Source: Legionella busanensis (GTDB taxonomy: Bacteria; Pseudomonadota; Gammaproteobacteria; Legionellales; Legionellaceae). From it: DNA of 64,000 nucleotides. Position 1 is the first letter of the stretch, and each line of letters opens with the position of its first letter. The stretch covers positions 2,945,001-3,009,000 of the forward strand of contig NZ_UGOD01000001.1 of assembly GCF_900461525.1 (NCBI RefSeq), given 5' to 3'. The notes beneath the pieces are model-generated. The model had not been told where the DNA came from. It saw only the letters and a list, made by a program, of their open reading frames with translations, and made no database searches. Shown here one piece after another: positions 17,461-26,944 of this stretch. Both the position numbers and the translations under genes were made by a program.

Positions 17461-18396
17461 TTAACTTTGGCAATTATCTAATATTTTGGTGATTAACGCT
17501 ATTATTTTACTGAAGCTTTCCAATTTATCGCAGGCAAAAATGTTACCTTCAGGCCAGCGGCGTAACCAGGTTAACTGCCTTTTAGCGAGCTGTCTTGTTG
17601 CTGCAATTGCTTTTTCTCGAAATAGACTAAAACTATCTTTACCCAAAAGGTAATCATAAGCCTGTCGATAACCAACGCACCGTATAGCCGGGCAATTTGG
17701 CGGTAAATGCCATTTCTCTAATAATAGCTCTACTTCGTTAACAAATCCTAAATTTAACATTTGATCAAACCGCTTAGCAATCCGCTGATGAAGCCAAGCG
17801 CGTTCCTCTGGAAATAAGACAATATTGGTATAAGAATAAGGCACTTGTTGCCGTTTAATTAGCAAAGAAGATAAGGGTTTTCCAGTTACATAAAAAACCT
17901 CAAGAGCACGCTGAATTCGCTGTGTGTCACGTTGATGAATCTTTGCAGCAGAATAAGGATCAATACGGGCTAAATCGGCATGTAATTTTTCCCAACCGTA
18001 ACAGTTTGCTTGTTCAAGTAAATAATTGCGTGTTTTTTCATCGGCTTCAGGCAAAGCAGATAGGCCCTGTTGCAAGGCATTAAAATACATCATTGTACCG
18101 CCAACTAACAAGGGAATCTTATCTGCCTTAAAAATCTTATGACATAAACTTTGTGCTTCTTTACAAAATTCAGCAGCTGAAAAAGATTGTGGTGGATCTA
18201 AGATATTAATTAAATGATGAGGTGCTAATGCTAGTTCCGTTGATGATGGCTTTGCTGTACCAATATCCATCTCACGGTAAATCATAGCTGAGTCAACACT
18301 GATAATTTCAAAAGGAAATTGCTTAACTAATTCTATAGCCAACGCTGTTTTTCCTGAAGCAGTAGGCCCTAGTATACAAAAAATATTATTCAACAT
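17461..18396 (-). CDS. miaA: tRNA dimethylallyltransferase MiaA
   Basis: Adds the dimethylallyl group to A37 of tRNAs reading UNN codons. The P-loop GPTASGKT is at residues 9-16, followed by ISVDSAMIYREMDIGTAKPS. The segment QRIQRALEVFYVTGKPLS is also typical. The 311 residues are normal. It overlaps the mutL stop by 11 bases, as in many gammaproteobacteria (mutL-miaA). Confidence 0.95.
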   Translation of the reverse strand: MLNNIFCILGPTASGKTALAIELVKQFPFEIISVDSAMIYREMDIGTAKPSSTELALAPHHLINILDPPQSFSAAEFCKEAQSLCHKIFKADKIPLLVGGTMMYFNALQQGLSALPEADEKTRNYLLEQANCYGWEKLHADLARIDPYSAAKIHQRDTQRIQRALEVFYVTGKPLSSLLIKRQQVPYSYTNIVLFPEERAWLHQRIAKRFDQMLNLGFVNEVELLLEKWHLPPNCPAIRCVGYRQAYDYLLGKDSFSLFREKAIAATRQLAKRQLTWLRRWPEGNIFACDKLESFSKIIALITKILDNCQS

Positions 18397-20023
18397 TTAA
18401 TAAGCTCTGACAAACTTCCTTAGAAAGACACTTAATCACTTGCGATTTTTCTAAAACAGACTGATTTTCTTCCAAATAAGAAATATAACTTCTGCACTGC
18501 TCTTCTGTAATAGGTGTATCATCTTGAGTACAATTTTTAACTAATAAATCTATGAGTGAATCTAAATTAAAATAAGGAGAAGCAAAAAAAGTAACAAGAA
18601 AAGACTTAAGATTTAAGTTGGGTATCAATTGAGGTAGAGAATAAATAATTAATTTATTTTCTTCTTTAAGTTGAATATCGATGCCTACTTTAAGTAAAAG
18701 CTCCCTAGCTAACTGTAAGTCTGTAAAAGATAACGTTGGAATATCACTATAAACAGGTACGAGCAAAGCTCTAGATGCTAAAGGCAGCGTACTACTACGA
18801 AGTATATCCTGTAACCACTGCTGTTGTAATTTGAGTAAATCGACTAGATAAGGTTTTTGATTTAGATAAATTAGTAGATACCTTTTATAGAGTTGCAACC
18901 ATTTAAAATTAGTTTGTGTCTGGTCTTGCTGCATTAGCCAATTAAAATTTTCATTATTTTCTTGTATACGTAGTGGCTCTTTAGTTAACTGACGCTTTGG
19001 CCATTCTTTGGAAAACGAAGGGTTTAAATGCACTGGTAAATTAAGAGTATGTCTTAACTGGGTATTAATAAAATCATGAATTAAACGGGGTTGCTGGAAG
19101 CGTACTTCATGCTTAGTTGGGTGAACATTAACATCAATCTCTTGCGGGTCAATCACTAAATATAAAATACAAGCCGGATGGCGTCCAGGATAAAGAATAG
19201 GTTCATAGACTTGTTTGATAGCGTGATTAACTAATTTATCTTTTACCATCCGACCATTAATATAAACCCATATTTTATCATTTTGACTACGCTGGTAGTG
19301 AATGTCACTTATCCAACCATAAAGTTTTACACCATTATGTTCAGCATTAAAGTACATTGCACTTTCAATAAATTGTTTACCTAACAATCGACTAATACGC
19401 GCTTGTTGTAAAACTTCTTGGGTTGCGGCAGGTAAAGATAGAATTGATTTGCCATTATGATTTAGTTTAATCGTGACATGAGGCGCACTTAAGGCAAAAC
19501 GTCTTACTAAATTATCAATAGCTTGAAATTCAGTTTGTTCCGTTTTAAGAAATTTCTTACGCACAGGCGCATTATAAAATAAATCACAGACATCAACCGT
19601 GGTGCCTTTAGCACGTGGAAATGGCCTTACTTTGGCTGCTTGGTTTTGATATTCCAATAACATTCCATGCTCTTGCATGGCAGGCTTAGAACTAATAGTT
19701 AGTTTAGAAATTGATGCGATACTAGCAAGCGCCTCGCCACGGAAACCTAAGCTTTCTATAGCAGCTAAATCTTCAAGCTTCGATATTTTACTCGTGGCAT
19801 GTGGCGTAATAGCTAGAGGTAAGTCTTCAGCGACAATACCTATCCCATTATCACTTATTTTAATTTGATTCAAACCACCAAAACCTATATCGATATGAAT
19901 AACATCCGCTTGTGCATCTAGCGCATTTTCTAATAACTCTTTAACTACTGATGCTGGTCTTTCAATGACTTCGCCAGCAGCAATTTGATTGGCAACTTCA
20001 GTAGATAATTGATGGATTCGCAT
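18386..20023 (-). CDS. mutL: DNA mismatch repair protein MutL
   Basis: GHKL ATPase that couples MutS mismatch recognition to downstream repair. N-terminal ATPase motifs are intact: ANQIAAGEVIERPASVVKEL, DNGIGI and TSKI...GFRGEALASI. The C-terminal dimerisation domain is present. No DQHA-x2-E-x4-E endonuclease motif is visible, as in E. coli-type MutL that relies on MutH or another nuclease. At 545 residues it is shorter than the E. coli protein (615), mostly through a short linker. Confidence 0.94.
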   Translation of the reverse strand: MRIHQLSTEVANQIAAGEVIERPASVVKELLENALDAQADVIHIDIGFGGLNQIKISDNGIGIVAEDLPLAITPHATSKISKLEDLAAIESLGFRGEALASIASISKLTISSKPAMQEHGMLLEYQNQAAKVRPFPRAKGTTVDVCDLFYNAPVRKKFLKTEQTEFQAIDNLVRRFALSAPHVTIKLNHNGKSILSLPAATQEVLQQARISRLLGKQFIESAMYFNAEHNGVKLYGWISDIHYQRSQNDKIWVYINGRMVKDKLVNHAIKQVYEPILYPGRHPACILYLVIDPQEIDVNVHPTKHEVRFQQPRLIHDFINTQLRHTLNLPVHLNPSFSKEWPKRQLTKEPLRIQENNENFNWLMQQDQTQTNFKWLQLYKRYLLIYLNQKPYLVDLLKLQQQWLQDILRSSTLPLASRALLVPVYSDIPTLSFTDLQLARELLLKVGIDIQLKEENKLIIYSLPQLIPNLNLKSFLVTFFASPYFNLDSLIDLLVKNCTQDDTPITEEQCRSYISYLEENQSVLEKSQVIKCLSKEVCQSLLNVE

Positions 20024-20056
20024 AACTGATATAACTACTCTATAAATTAATGGACT

Positions 20057-21358
20057 CTAAGCGTTATTAGACTCAGGCTTATCAAGGCCTAATGCTACTG
20101 TTGAGCTATGATGATTAGCAATACTTTTTGGTAATTTATTGTCAACAGATCCTAAAGTAAAGCGCATTTTACTATTTACTAAGGCTTCTATATGAGTTCC
20201 GTGCGGAGGATACTCCCAGAAATAACCTCTAAGGCCCTGAAAAATCGATTGTGTTAACCGTGTTTGATAGTATGTACTTGTTAGATTACGTTCTTCTCGT
20301 GGATTAGTAATAAAACCTGTTTCTATTAATATAGAAGGAATATCAGGCGATTTTAATACCATAAAACGAGCTTGTTCAACTTTGTTATTATGTAACTTAG
20401 TTAACGTGTTTAAGTTTCTTAATACTTTTTCTCCCATATGTAGACTAGCACCAATTGTTGCAGTTTGTGATAAATCAATAAGAACTGTACGTACCAGGCC
20501 ACTTTGATCATCTAAACCGGCTAAATTAACGCCGCCTAATTCAGAATAGTTTTCTTTCTCTGCTAGCCATCGAGCCGCCTCACTGGTTGCACCTCGTTGT
20601 GATAGAGCAAAAACTGAAGCACCATTAGAGTCGCGATTAATAAAGGCATCAGCGTGAATTGAAATAAAGACATCACCATTGTATTTTCTTGCAATAGCTA
20701 GACGCTCACGTAAACCAACATAATAATCACCTGTGCGCGTCAATACAGCACGCATACCAGGTTGTTTGTCTATAATCTGCTTTAATTTAGTGGCAATGGA
20801 GAGTGTTACGTTTTTCTCTGCTGTACGTCTAGGGCCTATAGCGCCTGGATCTTTGCCGCCATGGCCAGGATCGAGGACTACAATGACATCCCTTAACGGT
20901 TTTCTAACCTGTTTAATAGGTAATGGGGATAGAGGCGGCACATTTTTTATAGATTTTGTTAAAAGGTCTAAATGATTAGTTGAAATATTTAAAGAAAAAC
21001 CATTGCGATTTCTGCTTAAGGTATTCCATGGTTTAGTCTCAAGCATTACTTTATTTGCTACTTCAAAAACTAAGCGTAGAGTATGTTTATTTTGATAACC
21101 ACTACGAACTCGAGTAACTAAATTTTTATTTAAATTAAGCTTATGTAAATCAAAAGCAAGCTCTGTGTTTTCTAAATCAACAACGACGCGATCTGGATTA
21201 GTTAAAGTAAAAATTTTATGGTTAATGGCTTTATCCAAGTTAAATAATAAGGACGCCTTACCCAAGTCCTGTTTTATTTCAATACCCTTTAACTTAGCAG
21301 CATTTAGCACTAGGTTAAAAAGCATGCATAAAGAAAACACTATTATTTGTATTCTCAT
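20057..21358 (-). CDS. N-acetylmuramoyl-L-alanine amidase (AmiA/B/C family)
   Basis: Periplasmic zinc amidase that cleaves septal peptidoglycan during daughter-cell separation. A signal peptide (1-19) precedes an AMIN domain (about 22-125) and the Amidase_3 catalytic domain. Zinc site residues are seen in VLDPGHGGKDPGA, and ISIHADAF and LIETGFITN are conserved. The 433 residues fit AmiC/AmiB; which of the two is not clear. It overlaps tsaE by 4 bases. Confidence 0.92.
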   Translation of the reverse strand: MRIQIIVFSLCMLFNLVLNAAKLKGIEIKQDLGKASLLFNLDKAINHKIFTLTNPDRVVVDLENTELAFDLHKLNLNKNLVTRVRSGYQNKHTLRLVFEVANKVMLETKPWNTLSRNRNGFSLNISTNHLDLLTKSIKNVPPLSPLPIKQVRKPLRDVIVVLDPGHGGKDPGAIGPRRTAEKNVTLSIATKLKQIIDKQPGMRAVLTRTGDYYVGLRERLAIARKYNGDVFISIHADAFINRDSNGASVFALSQRGATSEAARWLAEKENYSELGGVNLAGLDDQSGLVRTVLIDLSQTATIGASLHMGEKVLRNLNTLTKLHNNKVEQARFMVLKSPDIPSILIETGFITNPREERNLTSTYYQTRLTQSIFQGLRGYFWEYPPHGTHIEALVNSKMRFTLGSVDNKLPKSIANHHSSTVALGLDKPESNNA

Positions 21359-21825
21359 TGTTTACCTATAAGGCAAGACAAAACTTGTTTCCCAATAGAG
21401 CTACCTGCTTCAATAGTCATTTTTCGCCCACTATCCTCAACAATTTCTAAACTGAGACGAAGATCAGCATTTAATAACGTATGTGGTGCTCTTTCTGGCC
21501 ATTCTATACAGCAAACCGTATTTTCACCGAAATATTCATTAAAGCCTATGTAATCAAGTTCGGACTCTTCTACTATACGATACAGATCAAAATGGTGAAT
21601 TTGCAAGTCATGACATATATAACTTTCTACTAATGAAAAAGTCGGGCTTTTAATTACTGAAGTAATCCCTAATTCACGTAGCATGGCACGGATAAAGGTT
21701 GTTTTACCACTACCCATATCCCCTTGAAAAGTACAAATTAGGGGTGTAGCTAAACAATGTGCCAAGCTCCTAGCCTGCTGCTCACAACTTTCTTGATTAG
21801 GTAAATAAATAATCTGTTTATGCAT
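21355..21825 (-). CDS. tsaE: tRNA threonylcarbamoyladenosine biosynthesis ATPase TsaE
   Basis: P-loop ATPase that works with TsaB and TsaD to make t6A37 in ANN-decoding tRNAs. Walker A GDMGSGKTTF lies around residues 36-45. SPTFSLVESY and HHFDLYRI are conserved in the family, as is the CIEWPERAP motif. The 156 residues are typical. It sits in the usual nnr-tsaE-amidase-mutL-miaA order. Confidence 0.95.
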   Translation of the reverse strand: MHKQIIYLPNQESCEQQARSLAHCLATPLICTFQGDMGSGKTTFIRAMLRELGITSVIKSPTFSLVESYICHDLQIHHFDLYRIVEESELDYIGFNEYFGENTVCCIEWPERAPHTLLNADLRLSLEIVEDSGRKMTIEAGSSIGKQVLSCLIGKQ

Positions 21826-21835
21826 AAATACACTG

Positions 21836-23320
21836 CTATACGGTTAATGTATTGACTAAAGTTCGCAAATAAGGCATTAAATCACTTGCGATTAATCCTC
21901 TCTCCCCCTTATCTTGAGCAGCTTTATCAGCCGCACTCGCATGTAGCCATACACCTAATTTAGTGGCATCAGTAAGAGCTAGCTTTTGTGCGCATAAACC
22001 AGCAATAACACCACTTAATACATCGCCCATACCCGCAGTAGCCATGCCTGGGTTCCCAGCTCGACATAGATAAGTTTCTGGTTCATCCGTACGGATTAAA
22101 GAACCAACGCCCTTTAAAACCACATTGCCACCAAATTTAGTCTGCAAATGGTTAACTGCTTCGTAACGATCAGATTGCACGTCCTTTGTTGAACACTGCA
22201 GCAAGCTTGCTGCTTCACCTGGATGAGGTGTTAAAACCCAATTATCATCATATTGAGGTGACTCAGCAAGTAAACGAAGTGCTGAAGCGTCAATAATCAT
22301 GGGTAATTGTGACGTGATAACTTGATTAAATAACGATCGAGCCCAGTCATCTGTTCCTAACCCAGGTCCAATCACACAAACAGTCGCCTTAGTGAGTAAA
22401 GCAAGAATATCGTTTGCTTCCTCTACACCATAAATCATTACCTCAGGTACATTAGCGACTGCTTGTTTAGCATAATTTGATTGAGTTGCAATAGTTACTA
22501 AACCTGCGCCAACTCTTAAAGCAGCCTGAGCTGCTAAACAAATAGACCCTGGCATGCCATACCCGCCACCGATAACCAATATATGACCAAAATCAGCCTT
22601 ATGACAATTTTTGGGTCTTTTAGGTAGTAAAGAAACAAACTCAGATTTTTCTAATATGTAACCACTTGGAGTAAGCTGACTTAAACAGTGATCTAACTTT
22701 AAATTATTTAGGATGACTTTCCCACAATAATCCGGACCATCTAAAGTCATCATACCTAACTTATAACCAATAAAGGTTATTGTTGCTGTGGCTCGAACAC
22801 AGTCACCCATAACAGCCCCTGTATCAGCGTTCAGACCTGATGGAACATCAATAGCAAGCACAGGCAACCCACTTTCATTAATTTGATTAATTGCACTTAG
22901 TATGGGTTCTTTAACTAAGCCTTTTAAACCAATTCCTAGTAGTGCATCAACAATTAAATCAGCATCATCTTCTATCATCTCATCCATATAATGACAGGTA
23001 ACACCAACGTCTATTGCCTCTAGCGCAGCTTGCTGAGCCACAGGAGGAAGCTGATCAATAGGTTTGTATTGATTAATTATTACTGAATAACCTTCTTGAT
23101 GAGCAAGTCGAGCTATTACATAACCATCACCAGCATTATTACCGCTACCACAGTAAACAATAATTTTTTGAACAGTAGGAAATAATCGTTTTAATGATTT
23201 AAAGGCCGCAACGCCTGCTAAAGACATGAGCTGTGACTCGCTCATTTGATAATCTACTGTTGCAGCTCGCTCACAATCTCTGATTAAGTTAGTATGAAAA
23301 AGCGCAATATCAGATGTCAT
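21836..23320 (-). CDS. nnr: Bifunctional NAD(P)H-hydrate epimerase/dehydratase
   Basis: Repairs damaged NAD(P)H hydrates. The N-terminal half (about 1-215) is the NnrE epimerase, with GSGNNAGDGYVIARL and DALLGIGLKG. The C-terminal half (about 225-494) is the NnrD ADP-dependent dehydratase, with the motifs VIGPGLG, LTPHPGEAA and GNPGMATAGMGDVLSGVIAG (around residues 437-456). The 494 residues are normal for the fused form. Confidence 0.95.
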   Translation of the reverse strand: MTSDIALFHTNLIRDCERAATVDYQMSESQLMSLAGVAAFKSLKRLFPTVQKIIVYCGSGNNAGDGYVIARLAHQEGYSVIINQYKPIDQLPPVAQQAALEAIDVGVTCHYMDEMIEDDADLIVDALLGIGLKGLVKEPILSAINQINESGLPVLAIDVPSGLNADTGAVMGDCVRATATITFIGYKLGMMTLDGPDYCGKVILNNLKLDHCLSQLTPSGYILEKSEFVSLLPKRPKNCHKADFGHILVIGGGYGMPGSICLAAQAALRVGAGLVTIATQSNYAKQAVANVPEVMIYGVEEANDILALLTKATVCVIGPGLGTDDWARSLFNQVITSQLPMIIDASALRLLAESPQYDDNWVLTPHPGEAASLLQCSTKDVQSDRYEAVNHLQTKFGGNVVLKGVGSLIRTDEPETYLCRAGNPGMATAGMGDVLSGVIAGLCAQKLALTDATKLGVWLHASAADKAAQDKGERGLIASDLMPYLRTLVNTLTV

Positions 23321-23628
23321 GCTGACTCCACAATCTTGAGCATCATATAGCTTGAAATTTCGATAGAATTAAATTCTTACTAATTTAATAATACCGCATT
23401 GAGGTTTACATTAGAGTTCTTGCATAATTTACGTCTTTGACTTTATTGCCGCATTGTAAACATTTCTGCGGTGCTTCTACACCATGTAAATTCCGCTCCT
23501 TGAAACGTTTGCGCCTTACACTAAAGTAAAATTTAAAAGCTATGCAAGAACTCTATTATTCTAACTTAATACATAAGATAGAATAATGTAAAATACATTT
23601 AGATGATTATGAAGCAAAACATGCTCTA
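23321..23628. other. Intergenic region between nnr and sspB
   Basis: This 308-base spacer separates two minus-strand genes. Almost half of it is the MITE-like copy 2 described separately. The rest is AT-rich with no visible open frame. Confidence 0.6.
23412..23555. repeat. MITE-like repeat family 1, copy 2
   Basis: A 144-base element with perfect 13-base terminal repeats, GAGTTCTTGCATA and TATGCAAGAACTC, flanked by TA on both sides as expected for a TA target duplication. The core (TTTCTGCGGTGCT, then CCGCTCCTTGAAACGTTTGC) aligns with copies 1 and 3. There is no open frame. Confidence 0.75.
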
Positions 23629-24033
23629 CTAAGATTCATCCTTTTTAATTAATTTTAAGGCAGGCTTATTTCGGCCTTTTGATTCTGTGGTAGTTACAGG
23701 AGGAGCTGCTGGCTCATTATATTCTTCACCAAATTCCATACCTCGGCCATTCTCTTTAGCATAAATTGCTAAGATAGCCCCTGGGACAACGAAAATTTGA
23801 TGTGTTACACCAGAAAAACGTGCAGTAAAAACAACACGATCATTTTCTAAATGTAATCCTCGGCAGGCCTGCGGCGAAATATTGAGTACAATTTTGCCCC
23901 CATTAACATACTCTTGTGGCACTTGTACGTTAGGATATTCCGCATTAACCAAAATATGAGGAGTAAGATTATTATCTACAATCCAATCATATATAGCTCG
24001 AATTAGGTAAGGTCTGTTTGAGGTCATTGTCAT
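23629..24033 (-). CDS. sspB: ClpXP protease specificity-enhancing factor SspB
   Basis: Adaptor that tethers ssrA-tagged proteins to ClpXP. The core RPYLIRAIYDWIVDNNLTPH and LVNAEYPNVQVPQEYV are conserved. The linker is followed by a C-terminal ClpX-docking tail, KPALKLIKKDES, comparable to RPALRVVK in E. coli. The 134 residues are typical. It follows sspA by one base in an operon. Confidence 0.94.
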   Translation of the reverse strand: MTMTSNRPYLIRAIYDWIVDNNLTPHILVNAEYPNVQVPQEYVNGGKIVLNISPQACRGLHLENDRVVFTARFSGVTHQIFVVPGAILAIYAKENGRGMEFGEEYNEPAAPPVTTTESKGRNKPALKLIKKDES

Positions 24034-24034
24034 T

Positions 24035-24655
24035 TTATGCTGCCCGTAATTGTCGCTCAGTTTCTGTTAAACTAGCTTGAAACGAATCACGCTTAAATAA
24101 TCGCTGCATATAAGCATGTACTCCTTTTACTTGCTCAGGAATTATAATACCCAATTGTGGTAACCGCCACAATAAAGGAGCCAATGCACAGTCTAGTAAA
24201 GAGAATTCCTCACTAAGAAAATAAGGTTTATCTGCAAAAACAGGCTCAAGGCTAACTAAACTTTCTAGTAAATGTTGACGTGCCTCTTCAGCTTCGTCAT
24301 CTTGTTTAATTCGCTGTAATAAGTTATACCAGTCTTGTTCAATGCGGTGCATCATTTTGCGTGCTTCTGCACGAGCAACCGGATACACTGGTAATAAAGG
24401 TGGGTGAGGAAAACGCTCATCTAAATATTCCATAATGATTCTAGCTTCATAAAGAACAAGCTCTCTATCAATTAAAGTAGGCACTGTGCCATACGGATTA
24501 ATACTGAGTAAATGCGTATTGACCTCACCTTGCTTTGCAGGAAGAATTTCTACATTAACCCCTTTTTCTGCTAGAACTATGCGAACTTGATGACTGTAAA
24601 CATCATCATTATCTGAGTAAAGTGACATAATAGTGCGCTTTGCTACAATAGCCAT
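24035..24655 (-). CDS. sspA: Stringent starvation protein A (GST-fold)
   Basis: RNA polymerase-associated GST-like protein that affects stress and virulence gene expression. The N-terminal thioredoxin-like half has MSLYSDNDDVYSHQVRIVLA and the family's PYGTVPTLIDRELVLYEARI segment. The C-terminal half is helical. The 206 residues are normal. The gene order rplM-rpsI-petABC-sspA-sspB is the standard non-enteric gammaproteobacterial layout. Confidence 0.94.
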   Translation of the reverse strand: MAIVAKRTIMSLYSDNDDVYSHQVRIVLAEKGVNVEILPAKQGEVNTHLLSINPYGTVPTLIDRELVLYEARIIMEYLDERFPHPPLLPVYPVARAEARKMMHRIEQDWYNLLQRIKQDDEAEEARQHLLESLVSLEPVFADKPYFLSEEFSLLDCALAPLLWRLPQLGIIIPEQVKGVHAYMQRLFKRDSFQASLTETERQLRAA

Positions 24656-24835
24656 TACGGACTCCTCGTCGATCGTTAATTTTGCTTAAGGCTTGTCAAA
24701 AGGCGACATTTTAACACAAATTTCATTAGGATGTTTATTAAAGATAAATTTTTCACTTTTTTTGCACTTAATATTTCAACTGTTTCTACTACTTATTTAC
24801 TAAATCTTCCTGCACGACAGTAAAGATTATCATTT

Positions 24836-25729
24836 TTAATGAGGTAGACGCTGCCAGTAGCTTCTTTTAAGGAGATAGACTACGATTAAAAAAATGCTTA
24901 AAAAAGCAATAATAAAAACACCTACTGTATAACGTGTTAGTTGTACAGGTTCACCTACATAGGCTAAAAAATTCACCAAATCTTCAATTGCATTATCAAA
25001 TTCTTGGCTAGTCATTTCACCATCAGTAATTTTCAGTAGATGCGTAATAGGACCTGCTTTTTGATTATTCTCTCTTACGGCAATAACCTGGCCTACCAAA
25101 GGTGCTAATACATTAGGCATTGCCACACCCGGAATTAATACATTATTACTACCAAAAGGCCGTGTTGAATCAGCATAGAAGCTTTTTAAAAAAGTATATA
25201 GCCAGGATGGTCCTCGTACGCGCACAATTAGAGATAAGTCAGGGGGAACTGTACCAAACCACTGCTTAGCATCTGCAGCCGGTAATGCTATTTCAATTGG
25301 ATCATGTAGCTTGGCATGCGTAAAAACTAAGTTATTAAACAATAAATCTTTGTCTACTTCGCCATCGAAGGTTGTTAAACCCAAATCATTTGCCATTTGA
25401 TTATAACGCATATACTTTAAAGAATGACAACCTGAACAATAATTCATGAAAAGCTTTGCGCCTCTTTGCAAACCTTCTTGATCATGTAAATTTATTTTTA
25501 CAGGCAACATTGGGACATCTTCGTTTTCAAGGGCATAAGAAATTGTTGTTATAGTCAAACTAATGAATAAAATCATTAATTGTTTAAGAGATTTTTTGCA
25601 AAATTTGGTTAGATACTGTGGCAAACTAACTAAGCGCCCAATATATTTATAGGTTATGAGATTTTGAGCACTGTTGAAACTTAACAAAGGGTTGTTGCAG
25701 TAGAGTTTCATAAGCAGTCTCATCTTCAT
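24836..25729 (-). CDS. petC: Cytochrome c1 of the bc1 complex
   Basis: Heme-c subunit of ubiquinol-cytochrome c reductase. The heme motif CSGCH is at residues 98-102. VAMPNVLAPL supplies the methionine ligand region, and a C-terminal anchor follows (about residues 265-287). The ATG at 25729 overlaps the petB stop (ATGA). It gives 297 residues, with about 44 extra residues before the hydrophobic signal segment (about 51-66). An internal start at 25576 would give a normal length but lacks a clear ribosome site. Confidence 0.92.
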   Translation of the reverse strand: MKMRLLMKLYCNNPLLSFNSAQNLITYKYIGRLVSLPQYLTKFCKKSLKQLMILFISLTITTISYALENEDVPMLPVKINLHDQEGLQRGAKLFMNYCSGCHSLKYMRYNQMANDLGLTTFDGEVDKDLLFNNLVFTHAKLHDPIEIALPAADAKQWFGTVPPDLSLIVRVRGPSWLYTFLKSFYADSTRPFGSNNVLIPGVAMPNVLAPLVGQVIAVRENNQKAGPITHLLKITDGEMTSQEFDNAIEDLVNFLAYVGEPVQLTRYTVGVFIIAFLSIFLIVVYLLKRSYWQRLPH

Positions 25730-26937
25730 CGGCTAATCCTTAGCGGTACTGTCTTACATCTTTCAATGCGAGTATAAAAAGGCATTAAGAAAAAATAAGC
25801 AAAGTAAATAAAAGTAAATATGCGGGCTAAATACTGTCTATTCGTTGTTACAGGCACGGTGCCTAAGTATCCTAAGCCTATGAAACTAATAACAAATAGA
25901 GCAAGTGCAATGCGTGAGTAATATCCTTTATATCGCATTGATCGAACCTTGCTTCTATCTAGCCACGGTAAGAAGGCAAGAATTAAGATTGATGCAATCA
26001 TAGCAATGACACCAAATAATTTATCAGGAATAGCGCGTAATATGGTGTAAAAAGGAGTCATATACCAAACTGGCGCAATATGAGTCGGTGTAACCATAGG
26101 ATCAGCAGCTGTAAAATTAGCATGCTCTAAAAAATAACCATGCATTTCTGGTGCAAAGCAAACTATCGCAAAAAATAAAATTAAAAAAATTATTAACCCA
26201 ACTGAATCTTTCATAGTGTAATAAGGATGAAATGGAATGCTATCTATAGGCTTACCATGTTCATCCAGTGTTTTTTTAATCTCAATACCTTCTGGATTAT
26301 TCGAGCCTACTTTATGTAAAGCAACAATATGAAGAAAAACAAGTAATAACAATAAGATTGGTATACCAATTACATGCAAAGCAAAAAAACGCTGTAAGGT
26401 TGCATTAGCTACTGTGTAATCACCTCTAAGCCAGACAACTAGACTATCACCTACAAAAGGAATAGCGCCAAATAAGGAAGTTATAACTTGCGCACCCCAA
26501 TATGACATTTGGCCCCAAGGCAAAAGATAGCCAAAAAAAGCTTCAGCTAATAGCAATAAGAATAAAGCCATACCTAAAAGCCAAATTAATTCGCGTGGCT
26601 TTTGATACGAACCATAGAGGACGCCTCTAAACATATGAATATAAACAACAATAAAAAAAGCAGATGCACCGGTAGAGTGCATATAGCGTAAGAGCCAACC
26701 ATAATTAACGTCACGCATGATATATTCAACAGACGCGAAAGCTTGGTCGGCCGAAGGCGTATAAAACATCGTTAACCATAAACCAGTTATAATCTGATTT
26801 ATTAGTACAATAGTTGCCAATGAGCCAAAAAAATAGAAAAAATTCAGATTCTTTGGTGCTGGGTATTCACTAATATGACTTTTCCAGGTACTAAGTAGTG
26901 GAAAGCGCTCATCAACCCAATTTATCAAACCGCGCAT
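25726..26937 (-). CDS. petB: Cytochrome b of the bc1 complex
   Basis: Membrane subunit carrying hemes bL and bH. It has the expected helices, the Qo-site motif PEMHGYF in place of the usual PEWY-type segment region, paired histidines in RYMHSTGASAFFIVVYIHMF, and ALHVIGIPILLLLLVFLHIV. The 403 residues match the family. It lies 7 bases after petA and overlaps petC by 4 bases. Confidence 0.95.
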   Translation of the reverse strand: MRGLINWVDERFPLLSTWKSHISEYPAPKNLNFFYFFGSLATIVLINQIITGLWLTMFYTPSADQAFASVEYIMRDVNYGWLLRYMHSTGASAFFIVVYIHMFRGVLYGSYQKPRELIWLLGMALFLLLLAEAFFGYLLPWGQMSYWGAQVITSLFGAIPFVGDSLVVWLRGDYTVANATLQRFFALHVIGIPILLLLLVFLHIVALHKVGSNNPEGIEIKKTLDEHGKPIDSIPFHPYYTMKDSVGLIIFLILFFAIVCFAPEMHGYFLEHANFTAADPMVTPTHIAPVWYMTPFYTILRAIPDKLFGVIAMIASILILAFLPWLDRSKVRSMRYKGYYSRIALALFVISFIGLGYLGTVPVTTNRQYLARIFTFIYFAYFFLMPFYTRIERCKTVPLRISR

Positions 26938-26944
26938 AAATCAC

